From contig JACRMT010000013.1 of assembly GCA_016214855.1 (NCBI GenBank), positions 124,001-188,000 on the forward strand: a stretch of 64,000 bases of DNA, in the 5' to 3' direction. Below are positions 1 to 9,029 of the stretch, piece by piece. The translations under genes were made by a program, and so were the position numbers. How positions within the stretch are numbered: the first letter of the stretch is position 1; each line of letters begins with the position of its first letter. Under the pieces are notes generated by a model. That model made no database searches. It saw only the letters and a list, made by a program, of their open reading frames with translations, and had not been told where the DNA came from. This DNA comes from Nitrospirota bacterium. Lineage in GTDB: Bacteria; Nitrospirota; Thermodesulfovibrionia; Thermodesulfovibrionales; UBA6898.

Positions 1-837
1 CAGATCACGGTTGCAGAGAGCATCGGCATCGAAAACAGGGCCGGCTATTATGAAAAGGCCGGCATACTCAGGGACATGTTCCAGAACCATATCTTCCAGC
101 TCCTTGCGCTCACTGCCATGGAGCCTCCCGCGCTGTTTGAGGCTGAAAGGGTGAGGGATGAAAGGGTCAAGGTATTCCGTTCCATCAGACCCCTGAGTGT
201 TTCCGGCCTTCGGGACAGTCTTGTGCTCGGCCAATACGGCTCAGGGTCGATCAACGGAACCGCAGTCAATGCATACAGACAGGAAAAGGGCGTATCGCCT
301 GACTCGCAGACGCCGACCTATGCTGCTCTAAAGGTCTATATTGATAACTGGCGATGGAACGGTGTGCCTTTTTACCTCCGCTCAGGCAAGAGGCTTTCCG
401 GGAAAAAAGCAGAGATCTCGATCCATTACAGGGCAGTGCCGCATCTTATGTTCGCCCAGGCACTGAAGGAGAAGATCGAACCGAATACGCTCGTGATCCG
501 CATTCAGCCGGACGAGGGCATCGACATCACCTTCCAGGCAAAAAATCCCGGCACAAAGATATGTCTCAGCCCGGTGAACATGGATTTCTCATACCCGCGC
601 TTTGTGGCGCTGAGCGATTATGAACGCATCCTGCTCGACTGCATGCAGGGGGATCAGATGCTTTTCGTCAGGGACGACAGCGTTGAAGAGACCTGGGCGC
701 TTCTCAATCCGGTTTTTGAAGAGTTCGAGTCCGGAAGGTCAGCCCTGCTGCTTCAGCCGTACACTTCAGGAACTGAAGGTCCTGCTGAAGCAACAGAGCT
801 TCTGCGAAAGGATGGAAGGGCATGGAGACCGCTCTGA
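1..837 (+). CDS. zwf: Glucose-6-phosphate 1-dehydrogenase, C-terminal part (5' end outside window)
   Basis: Oxidises glucose-6-phosphate to 6-phosphogluconolactone with NADP+, the first step of the oxidative pentose phosphate pathway. The frame is open from base 1 and gives 278 residues; the family usually has about 480-510, so roughly the N-terminal 200 (Rossmann domain and catalytic His region) lie upstream. Seen here are the family segments QITVAESIGIENRAGYYEKA and LRDMFQNHIFQLLALTAMEP at the start, then YLRSGKRL and the beta-sheet C-terminal domain ending in RPL. It overlaps pgl by 16 bases, so the two are translationally coupled. Identification is firm. Confidence 0.95.
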   Translation, partial: QITVAESIGIENRAGYYEKAGILRDMFQNHIFQLLALTAMEPPALFEAERVRDERVKVFRSIRPLSVSGLRDSLVLGQYGSGSINGTAVNAYRQEKGVSPDSQTPTYAALKVYIDNWRWNGVPFYLRSGKRLSGKKAEISIHYRAVPHLMFAQALKEKIEPNTLVIRIQPDEGIDITFQAKNPGTKICLSPVNMDFSYPRFVALSDYERILLDCMQGDQMLFVRDDSVEETWALLNPVFEEFESGRSALLLQPYTSGTEGPAEATELLRKDGRAWRPL

Positions 838-1568
838 GCGAGATTCTCAGAATCGTCGAAAACCCGGCGGAGCTTGCCGCTGAAGGCGCAAAGCTCTTCA
901 GGGATGCCTCTGAACAGGCTATCGCGGAACAGGGCAGATTTTCCGTTGCACTCTCAGGAGGCTCGACACCCCGTCAGCTCTTCCGGCATCTTGGCACCTC
1001 ATATCGGAAGAAGATCGCCTGGGACAGGGTACATCTCTTCTGGTCAGACGAGCGGTGTCTGCCGCGCGACCACGAGCAGAGCAACTTCAGACTGGCCTAT
1101 GATGAACTGATATCGCGCATATGGATACCCGGTGCGAATGTTCACAGGATAAAAGGTGAACTGAGGCCTCTGGAAGCGTCCCAATACTACGAAGTTGATA
1201 TGAAAAAACATTTTGTCGAAGATCTGCCGGCCTTTGACCTCATTCTGCTCGGTCTCGGCGCAGACGGCCATACTGCCTCTCTCTTCCCCGGTTCAGAGAT
1301 CCTCAGGGAAAAGCAGCGGCTTGCCCTGCCGGTCTTCTCCGACACCGCTCTTCACTGGCGCGTCACGCTGACCCTTCCGGTGCTGAACTCTGCGAAGCGG
1401 GTGATCTTCCTTGTCAGCGGCAGATCAAAGGCAGGGATCGTCGGTTCTCTGCTCAGCCGCAAGGAAAACAGGGAATATCCGGCTGCGATGGTCAGACCAT
1501 CTGACGGAAATATCACGTGGCTTCTGGACAGAGACGCAGCTGCAGATCTGCCGAAAGCCTCATTATGA
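822..1568 (+). CDS. pgl: 6-phosphogluconolactonase
   Basis: Hydrolyses 6-phosphogluconolactone made by the preceding zwf product. It has 248 residues, normal for the DevB/Pgl family. Visible family motifs are VALSGGSTPRQLF near residue 45, FWSDERCLPRDHEQSNF near 90 (sugar-phosphate binding) and LGLGADGHTASLFPG near 145 (catalytic loop). The ATG follows GGAAGGGC and lies inside the end of zwf. The stop overlaps the next start as ATGA, so the operon continues without a gap into non-pentose-phosphate genes. Confidence 0.93.
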   Translation: METALSEILRIVENPAELAAEGAKLFRDASEQAIAEQGRFSVALSGGSTPRQLFRHLGTSYRKKIAWDRVHLFWSDERCLPRDHEQSNFRLAYDELISRIWIPGANVHRIKGELRPLEASQYYEVDMKKHFVEDLPAFDLILLGLGADGHTASLFPGSEILREKQRLALPVFSDTALHWRVTLTLPVLNSAKRVIFLVSGRSKAGIVGSLLSRKENREYPAAMVRPSDGNITWLLDRDAAADLPKASL

Positions 1569-2359
1569 CGAACTTCAGCATCGCGATGCTTCGGGGTCTG
1601 GTCTCCTGGGGCGGTTTTTTTATCTTTCTCCTCTTCGAGTATGTGCGGCCCTACCGGCCATCCTCTGTGCCGAAAAGAGAACGGCTCTTGACCAACATCT
1701 CTCTCACGATATTCAACAGTGCAGTCCTCAGTCTCCTGTTTGCCACGGCAACGATCAACAGCGCCCTGCATGTTTCCGCAGGCCATCTCGGCATACTGAA
1801 CAGCTTCAGTCTGTCTTTCTGGCAGAAGGTTTTTCTGTCGGTCATATGCATGGACCTCGTCTTTTATATATGGCATCTCCTGAATCATCGCGTCCCCCTT
1901 CTCTGGCGCTTTCACCGCGTACATCACAGTGACCTCAATATGGATGTGTCAACAGCAAGCCGTTTCCATATCGGTGAGCTTGCGCTCTCCTCCGGGATCA
2001 AAATAGGCCTGATCTATCTGATCGGTGCAAATGTGGTGAGCGTCATCCTCTTCGAAAGCCTCCTGGGACTGACTGCACAGTTCCAGCACAGCAGCGTCAA
2101 GGTGCCGTTATGGTTTGAAAGGATCTTCCATCTTCTTTTTGTTCCGCCATCCATGCACCGTATCCATCACTCGGTCGTCATAAGGGAACGCGATACAAAC
2201 TACGGCACGATCCTTTCGATATGGGACAGACTGCTCGGAACCCTGCTGAAGGATATTGACCAGGAAGGGATCGTGATCGGCCTGGGTCCATACCGCAAGC
2301 CCGGAGAGCTCGGACTCCGCAGGCTTCTTATCATGCCTTTTACCCGGGCCATACGATGA
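1565..2359 (+). CDS. Sterol desaturase / fatty acid hydroxylase superfamily membrane protein
   Basis: 264-residue integral membrane di-iron protein. The start is the ATG overlapping the pgl stop (ATGA). Hydrophobic helices lie near residues 8-25, 47-70, 85-105 and 140-165. The histidine boxes of the superfamily are present: HLLNH, HRVHH and HRIHH, followed by a C-terminal YGTILSIWDRLLGTL stretch typical of the family. Members hydroxylate or desaturate lipids using O2 and an electron donor. The substrate here is unknown; hopanoid, fatty acid or glycolipid are all possible. It sits in the same overlapping operon as two transferase-like genes. Confidence 0.82.
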   Translation: MTNFSIAMLRGLVSWGGFFIFLLFEYVRPYRPSSVPKRERLLTNISLTIFNSAVLSLLFATATINSALHVSAGHLGILNSFSLSFWQKVFLSVICMDLVFYIWHLLNHRVPLLWRFHRVHHSDLNMDVSTASRFHIGELALSSGIKIGLIYLIGANVVSVILFESLLGLTAQFQHSSVKVPLWFERIFHLLFVPPSMHRIHHSVVIRERDTNYGTILSIWDRLLGTLLKDIDQEGIVIGLGPYRKPGELGLRRLLIMPFTRAIR

Positions 2360-3030
2360 TCTCGATTATCATTCCGACGCTGAATGAAGAACTGCTGATA
2401 GCACGCTGTATTGACGCACTGGGGACAGAGGGCTTTCCAGGGGAGATCATTGTCGCAGACGGCGGCAGTGCTGACCGGACACGGGAGATCGCCCTGAGCC
2501 GTAATCGTGTCATGGTAATAGATTCTCCGAAAGGCCGCGGAACTCAGATGAATGCCGGCAGTGCAGTTGCTGCAGGTGACATTCTTCTTTTTCTTCACGC
2601 AGATACGATTCTCGAACAGGGCTGGGCAGAAGAGCTCTGCTCTGCCCTTGATGATCGATCGGTCGTTGGAGGCGCATTTCGCTTCTGCATAGACGATCCT
2701 TCTTCGAAATTCCGACTCGTTGAGGCATGGGTCAATATGCGCTGCAGGGCCTTCGGGCTTCCATACGGCGATCAGGCGATCTTCATCCGGAAAAGTATAT
2801 TTGAAAAGCTCGGCGGCTACAAAGCGATACTGCTCATGGAGGATGTTGATATTATCAAAAGAATGAAAAAGCTCGGCAGGATCGCAGTCCTTCAGAAAAA
2901 AGCCGTGACATCAGGACGCAGATGGATCAGCAGGGGTCTGCTCAGGACTGCAGCGACCAACCAAATGACCATGCTGCTTTATCAGCTTGGCGTATCGCCG
3001 GATAAACTCGCTCGGTTCTACTACCGATGA
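2356..3030 (+). CDS. GT2-family glycosyltransferase, TIGR04283 type (rSAM/selenodomain- or arsenosugar-associated)
   Basis: 224 residues with a GT-A fold: SIIIPTLNEELLI at residues 3-15, VADGGSADRT (donor site), a metal-binding FLHADT in place of DxD, and YGDQAIFIRKSIFEKLGG typical of this subgroup. The family name reflects genomic association with radical SAM and selenium- or arsenic-related genes; the reaction is not firmly established in general. The ATGA overlaps on both sides (with the hydroxylase and the DUF2064 gene) argue for one co-translated unit. No ArsM- or ArsS-like gene is visible in the window. Confidence 0.8.
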   Translation: MISIIIPTLNEELLIARCIDALGTEGFPGEIIVADGGSADRTREIALSRNRVMVIDSPKGRGTQMNAGSAVAAGDILLFLHADTILEQGWAEELCSALDDRSVVGGAFRFCIDDPSSKFRLVEAWVNMRCRAFGLPYGDQAIFIRKSIFEKLGGYKAILLMEDVDIIKRMKKLGRIAVLQKKAVTSGRRWISRGLLRTAATNQMTMLLYQLGVSPDKLARFYYR

Positions 3031-3638
3031 ACAGAAATCTGTACGGCATCATGATCAAATACCCGGAGCCTGGCCGTGTAAAAACACGTCTGGCAAAAGA
3101 TCTCGGCAGCGAAGAGGCTGCAGAGATATATCGCAGGGTGACAGAGCAGATAATGAAAAACACGGCCCCGGCCGGTCAGGACTATCGACGCGCTGTTTTC
3201 TACGACCCTCCTGAACGACAGGAAGATTTCCGATCATGGTTTGAGCATGAAGAGCTTGTCCCCCAGCAGGGAAATGACGTCGGTCAGCGGATGGACAATG
3301 CGATCAGGCAGTTGCTATCGCTTGGAGCTGAGAAGGCAGTCCTGACCGGAACTGATATTCCCGGCCTGAACTCAACAATAATTACGCAAGCCTTTGCAGC
3401 CCTGGATAATGCAGATATCGTCATCGGCCCGGCAGAAGACGGCGGATATTATCTGATCGGCATGAAAGAGCCGCATGGAGAGCTGTTTCGTGACATTCCC
3501 TGGAGCACCGTACAGGTCTATGAGCAGACGCTCAGAGCGATCGAAGACGGGAAACTGCGCTGTCAAAGCCTCATCACTCTTTCAGACCTCGATATTGTGA
3601 GTGATTACCGGCGTCTGTTACTCAAGGGCCTCGCCTGA
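3027..3638 (+). CDS. DUF2064 / CofC-like nucleotidyltransferase-fold protein, TIGR04282 type
   Basis: 203 residues. It begins IMIKYPEPGRVKTRLAKDLG, the characteristic N-terminus of the DUF2064 (TIGR04282) proteins, which resemble CofC/MobA nucleotidyltransferases. GTDIPGLN and GPAEDGGYYLIG near residues 110-145 are further hallmarks. It is regularly paired with the TIGR04283 protein, as here, with an ATGA overlap. It probably activates or transfers a sugar or phospho group, but the substrate is unknown. The 3' end overlaps the end of the convergent oxidoreductase gene by 21 bases, so there is no room for a terminator between them. Confidence 0.82.
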   Translation: MNRNLYGIMIKYPEPGRVKTRLAKDLGSEEAAEIYRRVTEQIMKNTAPAGQDYRRAVFYDPPERQEDFRSWFEHEELVPQQGNDVGQRMDNAIRQLLSLGAEKAVLTGTDIPGLNSTIITQAFAALDNADIVIGPAEDGGYYLIGMKEPHGELFRDIPWSTVQVYEQTLRAIEDGKLRCQSLITLSDLDIVSDYRRLLLKGLA

Positions 3639-4739
3639 TACCTGGAACGTCCTCATGAACTTCCGGTCAATGTGGTCCTTGAGCAGAAAGGCAGTTCTGC
3701 CATGCCAGACGAACTTTCCCCGCCAGAGAATACCTTTTCCGTTCCCAAGATTGAAGATGAGCATATAATGCTTCTGGGGCATGAATGTCCCGAGAGTTCC
3801 GCCTTCAAGGGAGGCCATAAGATTGTTGAAGAGGATCATATTCTGCCGAACAGCATATACCCCCACCTTTGCAAGCTGATGACCTTCGAGGTTTATGCAG
3901 TCGCCTCCGCCGAAGATTTCGGGATACGCAACACTCTGAAGATGGCTGTTCACCAGGAGGCCGTTGTCACTGCCGACCGGCAATCCGGAATCCCTGAAGA
4001 GCGTTGACGGCCTTACACCCGTTGAGATCAGCACAATATCAAATCCCTGCCCAGTATTGTCGTCAAATACCACCCGCTCCTCTTCTACCGCTGTGACGCG
4101 CCTGCCTTCCAGAATCTTGATACCTCTGGACAGAAACGAAGCCATCACCTGTGTTCGCACTCCCTCTGGGAGTGCATGAAGCATTCTGCTGCCGGCAATC
4201 AGGGTGATCTCAGCCCTGCCGTCCAGATCGTTTACGAGACGCCACACGTTTCCGGTCATTTCGACGCCTGCAGGCCCGCCGCCGACAACGGAAATGCGCA
4301 GGATCTTTTGGCCGATGCCTTCTGCAACAGCCTTCTTCGCAGCCAGGAGGTTAATAATAGGTTTGACCGTAAAGATACGCCCCGGATGCCCGGCCGCTGA
4401 TGACAACGAAACTTCGCTGCCGATATTGAACGAGACCGCATCATACGTTATGCTCTTGCCTGAGGCCAGTATGAGCGATCGCTCCTGAGGCTTGATGCTG
4501 ACCACCCGGTCTTCAATAAAGTCCCCGCCGCGGTCTTCGGTCATTTTTTTTATATTGAAACGGATATCCTGTGGTCTATAGATGCCTGACAGCATGCCCG
4601 GTCCCATGCCCGAATAATACTGATAGGCATAAGCACTGACGACCGTTACCCTATGGCCCCGGTCAACATAATCCTTTATGCGGGAAAGGGCTGTGAGATG
4701 GGCATGTCCCCCGCCGACAAATACGAGATGTTTTTTCAT
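3618..4739 (-). CDS. FAD-dependent pyridine nucleotide-disulfide oxidoreductase family protein (SelD-N-terminal type)
   Basis: 373 residues. The N-terminal FAD site is VFVGGGHAHLTAL (GxGGxH form), followed by YYSGMGPGMLSGIY, which resembles the oxidoreductase domain fused to SelD in some bacteria. The second Rossmann motif VVGGGPAGVEMT is near residue 152 and FGGGDCINLEG near 275 is the FAD ribityl site. There is no CxxC redox pair, so it resembles NDH-2-like or SelD-associated enzymes rather than a thioredoxin-reductase type. It is convergent with the TIGR04282/TIGR04283 operon; because those families are noted for selenium-linked neighbourhoods, a shared role is plausible but inferred. It could also be a quinone-type NADH dehydrogenase. 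Confidence 0.75.
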   Translation of the reverse strand: MKKHLVFVGGGHAHLTALSRIKDYVDRGHRVTVVSAYAYQYYSGMGPGMLSGIYRPQDIRFNIKKMTEDRGGDFIEDRVVSIKPQERSLILASGKSITYDAVSFNIGSEVSLSSAAGHPGRIFTVKPIINLLAAKKAVAEGIGQKILRISVVGGGPAGVEMTGNVWRLVNDLDGRAEITLIAGSRMLHALPEGVRTQVMASFLSRGIKILEGRRVTAVEEERVVFDDNTGQGFDIVLISTGVRPSTLFRDSGLPVGSDNGLLVNSHLQSVAYPEIFGGGDCINLEGHQLAKVGVYAVRQNMILFNNLMASLEGGTLGTFMPQKHYMLIFNLGNGKGILWRGKFVWHGRTAFLLKDHIDRKFMRTFQVSGEALE

Positions 4740-4766
4740 GGCTCTATTTTACAGGAAATCTGCTCC

Positions 4767-5789
4767 CTATGACTGAATACGGTCAGCACAGGCCAGAAAC
4801 TCCTTCACTTTTTTCAGAGGCGTATCAGGAGGAAGATCACAGGACGGCATCAGGATATATCGATAAAGCGGATCTGAAATGCCTGCAACAGATCCTGCAA
4901 CCACCCTGCAGATAAGCTCCTCATCCCCGCCATAGATCGTATTGATCACATCGATGTTGCCGGCAGTAACCAGCGTTTTGTGATAGTGGTTATACACCTC
5001 ACTGATCAGGACGCCCGCATCAACTGATATGCAGTCTGCACCGGTCTCGGGATAAAGAGCGATCTGCTGATTAATATTGCCGCACTGGTGGAGGAAACAG
5101 CCAACACCGCGTGCCCTGACAAGGTCAAAGAGCTTCTTTTCATAGGGGAGGACCACGGTTCGATAAAGATCATGGGGAATGAGCGTTACCGCACCGTCCG
5201 GTATTGAGATGCCGTCGATGAGACCCCGTTCGATGAGCGGTTCATACAATGCAAACGAGAGGCGGACTCCCAGATCGCAGACCTCCTGCACAAACCTCCT
5301 GTCGCCCGCCACTTTTTCCCGCAGGAGGTGCCAGTCACAGAGGATCATGGCCCAGGTGAACGGCCCCCACGATGTAGCACAGATGTACCGGTCAGGAAGC
5401 CGTCTCCTGAGTCCGGCGATCATCTCGACCAGCGCAAGACTGTGGGGAGAGTTGGCAATACTGATCTGCGCAAAATAACCGGCGTCTTCAACTTTCTGGA
5501 TAAGAGGGAACGAAAGCAGCGGGGCCTGCTCTCCCCGGAAGGCGAGCTGGCCGCCGATCGCCTCGGCAGGAAAGGAGTTCAGGCCTGAGCCGGCAAATAT
5601 GATGTCCGTATTCAACTCCCCAAAAACAGCGGCAAGTGCTTCTGCATGGACGTCGGGAGCTTTTGCCATATCTTCGATCTGCAGACCCGCCTGGCGGAAT
5701 GACCAGAGCCCTCCGCCGAACAGGGCACAAGAAACCCGGTCACTCCGGTCGCCACGCAAGATCGTTTTAACCCGGTTTCGCCCGTCCAT
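4767..5789 (-). CDS. Uroporphyrinogen decarboxylase (URO-D) superfamily protein, MtaA/CmuA-like
   Basis: About 340 residues. The ATG at 5789 gives MDGRNRVKTILRGDRSDRV, matching the usual start of methyltransferase-type URO-D proteins; a GTG 18 bases upstream is an alternative. Family features include GPFTWAMIL near 148, ISIPDGAVTLIPHDLY near 200, FLHQCGNI near 240 (a His/Cys metal site as in cobamide methyltransferases) and DCISVDAG near 258. The HemE-type arginine-rich N-terminal motif is absent, so it is unlikely to be heme uroporphyrinogen decarboxylase. It probably acts in methyl transfer; no corrinoid protein is adjacent. Confidence 0.72.
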   Translation of the reverse strand: MDGRNRVKTILRGDRSDRVSCALFGGGLWSFRQAGLQIEDMAKAPDVHAEALAAVFGELNTDIIFAGSGLNSFPAEAIGGQLAFRGEQAPLLSFPLIQKVEDAGYFAQISIANSPHSLALVEMIAGLRRRLPDRYICATSWGPFTWAMILCDWHLLREKVAGDRRFVQEVCDLGVRLSFALYEPLIERGLIDGISIPDGAVTLIPHDLYRTVVLPYEKKLFDLVRARGVGCFLHQCGNINQQIALYPETGADCISVDAGVLISEVYNHYHKTLVTAGNIDVINTIYGGDEELICRVVAGSVAGISDPLYRYILMPSCDLPPDTPLKKVKEFLACADRIQS

Positions 5790-5852
5790 GCTGTATGGTA
5801 ACGCCACCGCAGGGAAATTGCAAAAAGACGAAACAGGGCAATAAAAAATGAT

Positions 5853-5881
5853 TTGTCTTTAGACTTCTCTTAACGTAAAAT
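5853..5881 (+). promoter_or_regulatory. Candidate sigma70-type promoter close to the kinase start
   Basis: TTGTCT (5853-5858), a 17-base spacer and TAAAAT (5876-5881). Transcription would be expected to begin about 7 bases further on, at or next to the start codons 5888/5891, and no ribosome binding site is visible there. This suggests a leaderless message. It is a prediction from pattern only. Confidence 0.4.
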
Positions 5882-5890
5882 CAGGCTGTG

Positions 5891-8800
5891 ATGGAAGATA
5901 GACAAGAAGACAGTGCAGACAGTCAAAAGTCTGAGAGATCGCAATCGGACATTCTCGTCATGTACCGGGCAGCCATTGAAACATCCTCAGATGGTTTTCA
6001 TTTGGTTGATGCGGAAGGCCGCATTCTCGATGTTAACAATGCTTATATAAAGCGCTCAGGTTACACACACGATGAGCTGCTCGCCATGAAAGTCACGGAT
6101 CTCGAAGTAATAGAACGGCCCGAGGAGACTGCCTCCCATATCGCAAAGGTCATGCGCAATGGTAACGACTTATTCGAGACACTGCACCGCGCCAAAGATG
6201 GAACGATCTGGCCCGTGGAGATCAATACATCCTACCGGACGATTGAGGGCGGCCGCTTCTTCTGTTTCCTGCGCGACATCACCGAACGCAAACGTGCTGA
6301 AATGGAGATCGCCGAGCGTGGTGATATGCTGCAGCAGATCATGGACACTGCGAGCGTTGCGATCGGTCTGGTGGATAAAACCGGCCGCATCACCCACGCC
6401 AACCGGCGCATGGCAGAGATGTTCGGGCGAACGATTGAAGAGCTTCTCCGGTGCGAATATGTGGAACTGGTCCATCCGTCCGAGAAGGAGACCGGCCGGA
6501 AGAATATGCTCGCTCTGCTGTCAAGCGAGGTCCCTGCGGTTGATTTGGAACGTCTGTACTGGCGGAAAGACGGTACCCAGTTCTGGGGCCACCTTGCATG
6601 CAGGCGATTCCACGACGTCCACGGCAACGAAATCGGCCTGATTGGCGTGATTACAGATATCACCATGCGAAAGCAGGCCGAGGAGGCACTCAAGAACAAC
6701 GACGAGCGCCTCAACACCATCCTGAACAATGTCGGGGCCGCTATCTTCATCAAGGATACTCAATACCTCTACACGTATGCCAACCGCAAAGTCTGCGAAC
6801 TCTTCGGCAGGAGTACGGATGAGATCATAGGTAAAAGTGACAAGGAGTTTTTTTCAGCCCAGTCGGTTGAAGAGATCATGCGAAGCGACCGCCCGGTTAT
6901 CGAGCGGGGGGAGACGGTCACCCGGGAAGAGACAGGGCTCAAGTCTTTCGACAAAGCGCCGCGTACCTATTGGACCGTTAAGTTGCCGCTTCGGGACAGC
7001 ATGGGGACAGTCACTGGTCTCTGTGGTATTTCTACTGATATCACCGAGCGCAAACGCATCGAGGAAGCTTTGCGGATGAGCGAGAAGTTGCTCCAGACAA
7101 TCATAGAGACCGAGCCTGAATGCGTCAAGCTGCTCGACGAAAATGCGAACCTGATCATGATGAACCGTGCGGGGCTGGATATGATCCAGGCCGATTCCTT
7201 TGACCAGGTAAGAGATCAAAACATCAGTCAGCTAGTCACTTCCGAGTATCGGCAGCCGTTCATGAATCTGGCCAAACAGGTGTTTCGGGGCGAAGCCGGA
7301 ACCCTGTTGTTCGAGATCATCGGCATGAAAGGCCGCCACCTGTGGCTGGAGACCCATGCGGTCCCCCTGAGAAACGATAGGAACAAGATCACCGCGCTGC
7401 TGAGTGTGACACGCGATGTCACCGAACGCAGGGAGGCCGAAGAAAAACTCCGTCAGAGTGAAGAGTTTGTCCGGGGCATCCTCGATACCGTAGACGAGGG
7501 GTTTATCGTTATTGACCGGGACTACTGCATCCTGACGGCAAACAAGGCCTACTGCAGCCAGGTGGGCGGCTGCGATCAGGATGTCATCGGCAGCCACTGC
7601 TATGAGATATCGCACAAGATCGACCGGCCCTGCTTTGAGAAAGGCGAAGAATGCGCAGTCCGTCAGACATTCGAGACCGGAGCACCCCATTCAGCCCTGC
7701 ACCGCCATAAAGATGCCAATGGCACTATCCTTTATGTGGAGACCAAGGCCTTTCCGATCAGGGATGATTCCGGCAAGGTCACTTCAGTCATTGAAACAAT
7801 CAATAATATCACCGAAAAGTATCTCCTCGAAGAAGAAAGGCTCAAGACCCAGAAACTCGAATCCATCGGCACTCTTGCAGGAGGCATAGCCCACGACTTC
7901 AATAACCTGCTGCAGGGAGTATTCGGGTACATCTCGATGGCAAAGATGACGCTGGACCAAAAGGAAACATCGCTTGCCATGCTCGAACAGGCCGAGGAGG
8001 CTCTCCACCTGTCGGTCAACCTCACAACGCAGCTGCTGACCTTCTCCAAAGGCGGCAAGCCGATGAAAAAGCTGATCAGGCTCGAACCGACCGTTGAAAA
8101 CGCCGTCAAGTTCGCCCTGAGCGGTTCCCATACCGACTATCGGCTCGACATAGTTCCCGGCCTCTGGTCTGTTGAGGCAGATGCCGGACAGCTCGCCCAG
8201 GTCATCCAGAATATCGTGCTCAATGCCAATGAGGCGATGGCAGGCAGGGGCACCGTAGTAATCGCGGTTAAAAATATGGATATCCCGCCAAAGACCAATC
8301 TAAGACTGCCCGACGGGGGCCGGTTCGTACGCATGGATATTCAGGATTCAGGTATCGGCATATCCGGGCAGAACATGACAAAGATCTTTGACCCCTATTT
8401 TACGACCAAACAAAGGGGAAGCGGTCTCGGACTTGCGACCTCGTATTCGATCATAAGGAACCACGGTGGTCTCATTGAGGTACGCTCTGAGATAAACAGA
8501 GGCACCACCTTCACCATCTATCTTCCTGCATCAAAGGAAACAGAGGTGAAGGCTGCAGCAACTGCTCCCGTTGCTGAAGGGACGAAGAAGGGCAGGATAC
8601 TCCTGATGGACGATGAAGATCTGGTGAGAACCGTCGCCCATCAAATGATCACAGCGCTGGGTCACTCCGCAGTAAGCGCTGAGGATGGCGAAAAGGCGAT
8701 CGATTCGTTCCGGGAAGCGAAGGAGACGGGCAGGCCTTTCGATCTGGTCATTCTCGATCTGACCGTAAAAGGGGGTATGGGCGGCGAAGAAACTGTCGCA

Positions 8801-8962
8801 AAGATCCTGGAGATCGACCCCCATGTCAAGGTAATCGTTTCGAGCGGATACGCAGACAATCCGGTAGTGGCTGATTATCGTGCATATGGTTTTTCTGGGG
8901 TCCTGAACAAACCCTACAGACTCGATGACCTGAAGGGCTGCCTGAATCTGTTTTTTTCGTAG
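5891..8962 (+). CDS. Soluble multi-PAS hybrid sensor histidine kinase with C-terminal receiver
   Basis: About 1,023 residues, no membrane segment. Five PAS domains follow one another (about 20-140, 145-265, 270-395, 400-520 and 525-650), most ending in DITERK-like PAC motifs. Then come HisKA with phospho-acceptor His in GGIAHDFNNLLQG near 666, HATPase_c (GIGISGQNMTKIFDPYF and GSGLGLA, about 820-850), and a receiver with phospho-acceptor Asp in VILDLT near 954. The start may be ATG 5891 or GTG 5888; neither has a Shine-Dalgarno sequence. PAS5 holds several Cys/His residues (CYEISHKIDRPCFEKGEEC), possibly a cofactor or redox site. There is no adjacent separate regulator, so output probably passes through its own receiver. 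Confidence 0.9.
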   Translation: MEDRQEDSADSQKSERSQSDILVMYRAAIETSSDGFHLVDAEGRILDVNNAYIKRSGYTHDELLAMKVTDLEVIERPEETASHIAKVMRNGNDLFETLHRAKDGTIWPVEINTSYRTIEGGRFFCFLRDITERKRAEMEIAERGDMLQQIMDTASVAIGLVDKTGRITHANRRMAEMFGRTIEELLRCEYVELVHPSEKETGRKNMLALLSSEVPAVDLERLYWRKDGTQFWGHLACRRFHDVHGNEIGLIGVITDITMRKQAEEALKNNDERLNTILNNVGAAIFIKDTQYLYTYANRKVCELFGRSTDEIIGKSDKEFFSAQSVEEIMRSDRPVIERGETVTREETGLKSFDKAPRTYWTVKLPLRDSMGTVTGLCGISTDITERKRIEEALRMSEKLLQTIIETEPECVKLLDENANLIMMNRAGLDMIQADSFDQVRDQNISQLVTSEYRQPFMNLAKQVFRGEAGTLLFEIIGMKGRHLWLETHAVPLRNDRNKITALLSVTRDVTERREAEEKLRQSEEFVRGILDTVDEGFIVIDRDYCILTANKAYCSQVGGCDQDVIGSHCYEISHKIDRPCFEKGEECAVRQTFETGAPHSALHRHKDANGTILYVETKAFPIRDDSGKVTSVIETINNITEKYLLEEERLKTQKLESIGTLAGGIAHDFNNLLQGVFGYISMAKMTLDQKETSLAMLEQAEEALHLSVNLTTQLLTFSKGGKPMKKLIRLEPTVENAVKFALSGSHTDYRLDIVPGLWSVEADAGQLAQVIQNIVLNANEAMAGRGTVVIAVKNMDIPPKTNLRLPDGGRFVRMDIQDSGIGISGQNMTKIFDPYFTTKQRGSGLGLATSYSIIRNHGGLIEVRSEINRGTTFTIYLPASKETEVKAAATAPVAEGTKKGRILLMDDEDLVRTVAHQMITALGHSAVSAEDGEKAIDSFREAKETGRPFDLVILDLTVKGGMGGEETVAKILEIDPHVKVIVSSGYADNPVVADYRAYGFSGVLNKPYRLDDLKGCLNLFFS

Positions 8963-8974
8963 CTGCATTCCTTT

Positions 8975-9029
8975 GTATCCGGCATGCGCAACTCGCTGTT
9001 GCAGCCATGCATAAATGGTGATAGGATAC
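8975..9029 (+). other. Structured intergenic hairpin between the two kinase genes
   Basis: Nested perfect arms: GTATCC (8975-8980) pairs with GGATAC (9024-9029), GCATG (8982-8986) with CATGC (9006-9010), and GCAAC (8988-8992) with GTTGC (8998-9002) around a 5-base loop. There is no T-run after it, so it does not look like a classic terminator. It could be a leader structure for the next kinase gene or a processing site. I could not match it to a known riboswitch consensus. Confidence 0.4.

Noticed and set aside
1352-1927. A 191-codon open frame antisense to pgl and the hydroxylase gene
   Set aside because: The plus-strand genes here have clear family motifs, and the antisense frame shows no recognisable domain and no ribosome site.
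3027-3638. In-frame selenocysteine read-through of the TGA at the end of the TIGR04282-type gene
   Set aside because: The protein already has full family length, and no SECIS-like hairpin is evident after the TGA.
2356-3638. A complete arsenosugar biosynthesis cluster
   Set aside because: Family names suggest it, but no ArsM methyltransferase, ArsS radical SAM or arsenite regulator/transporter is visible in the window.
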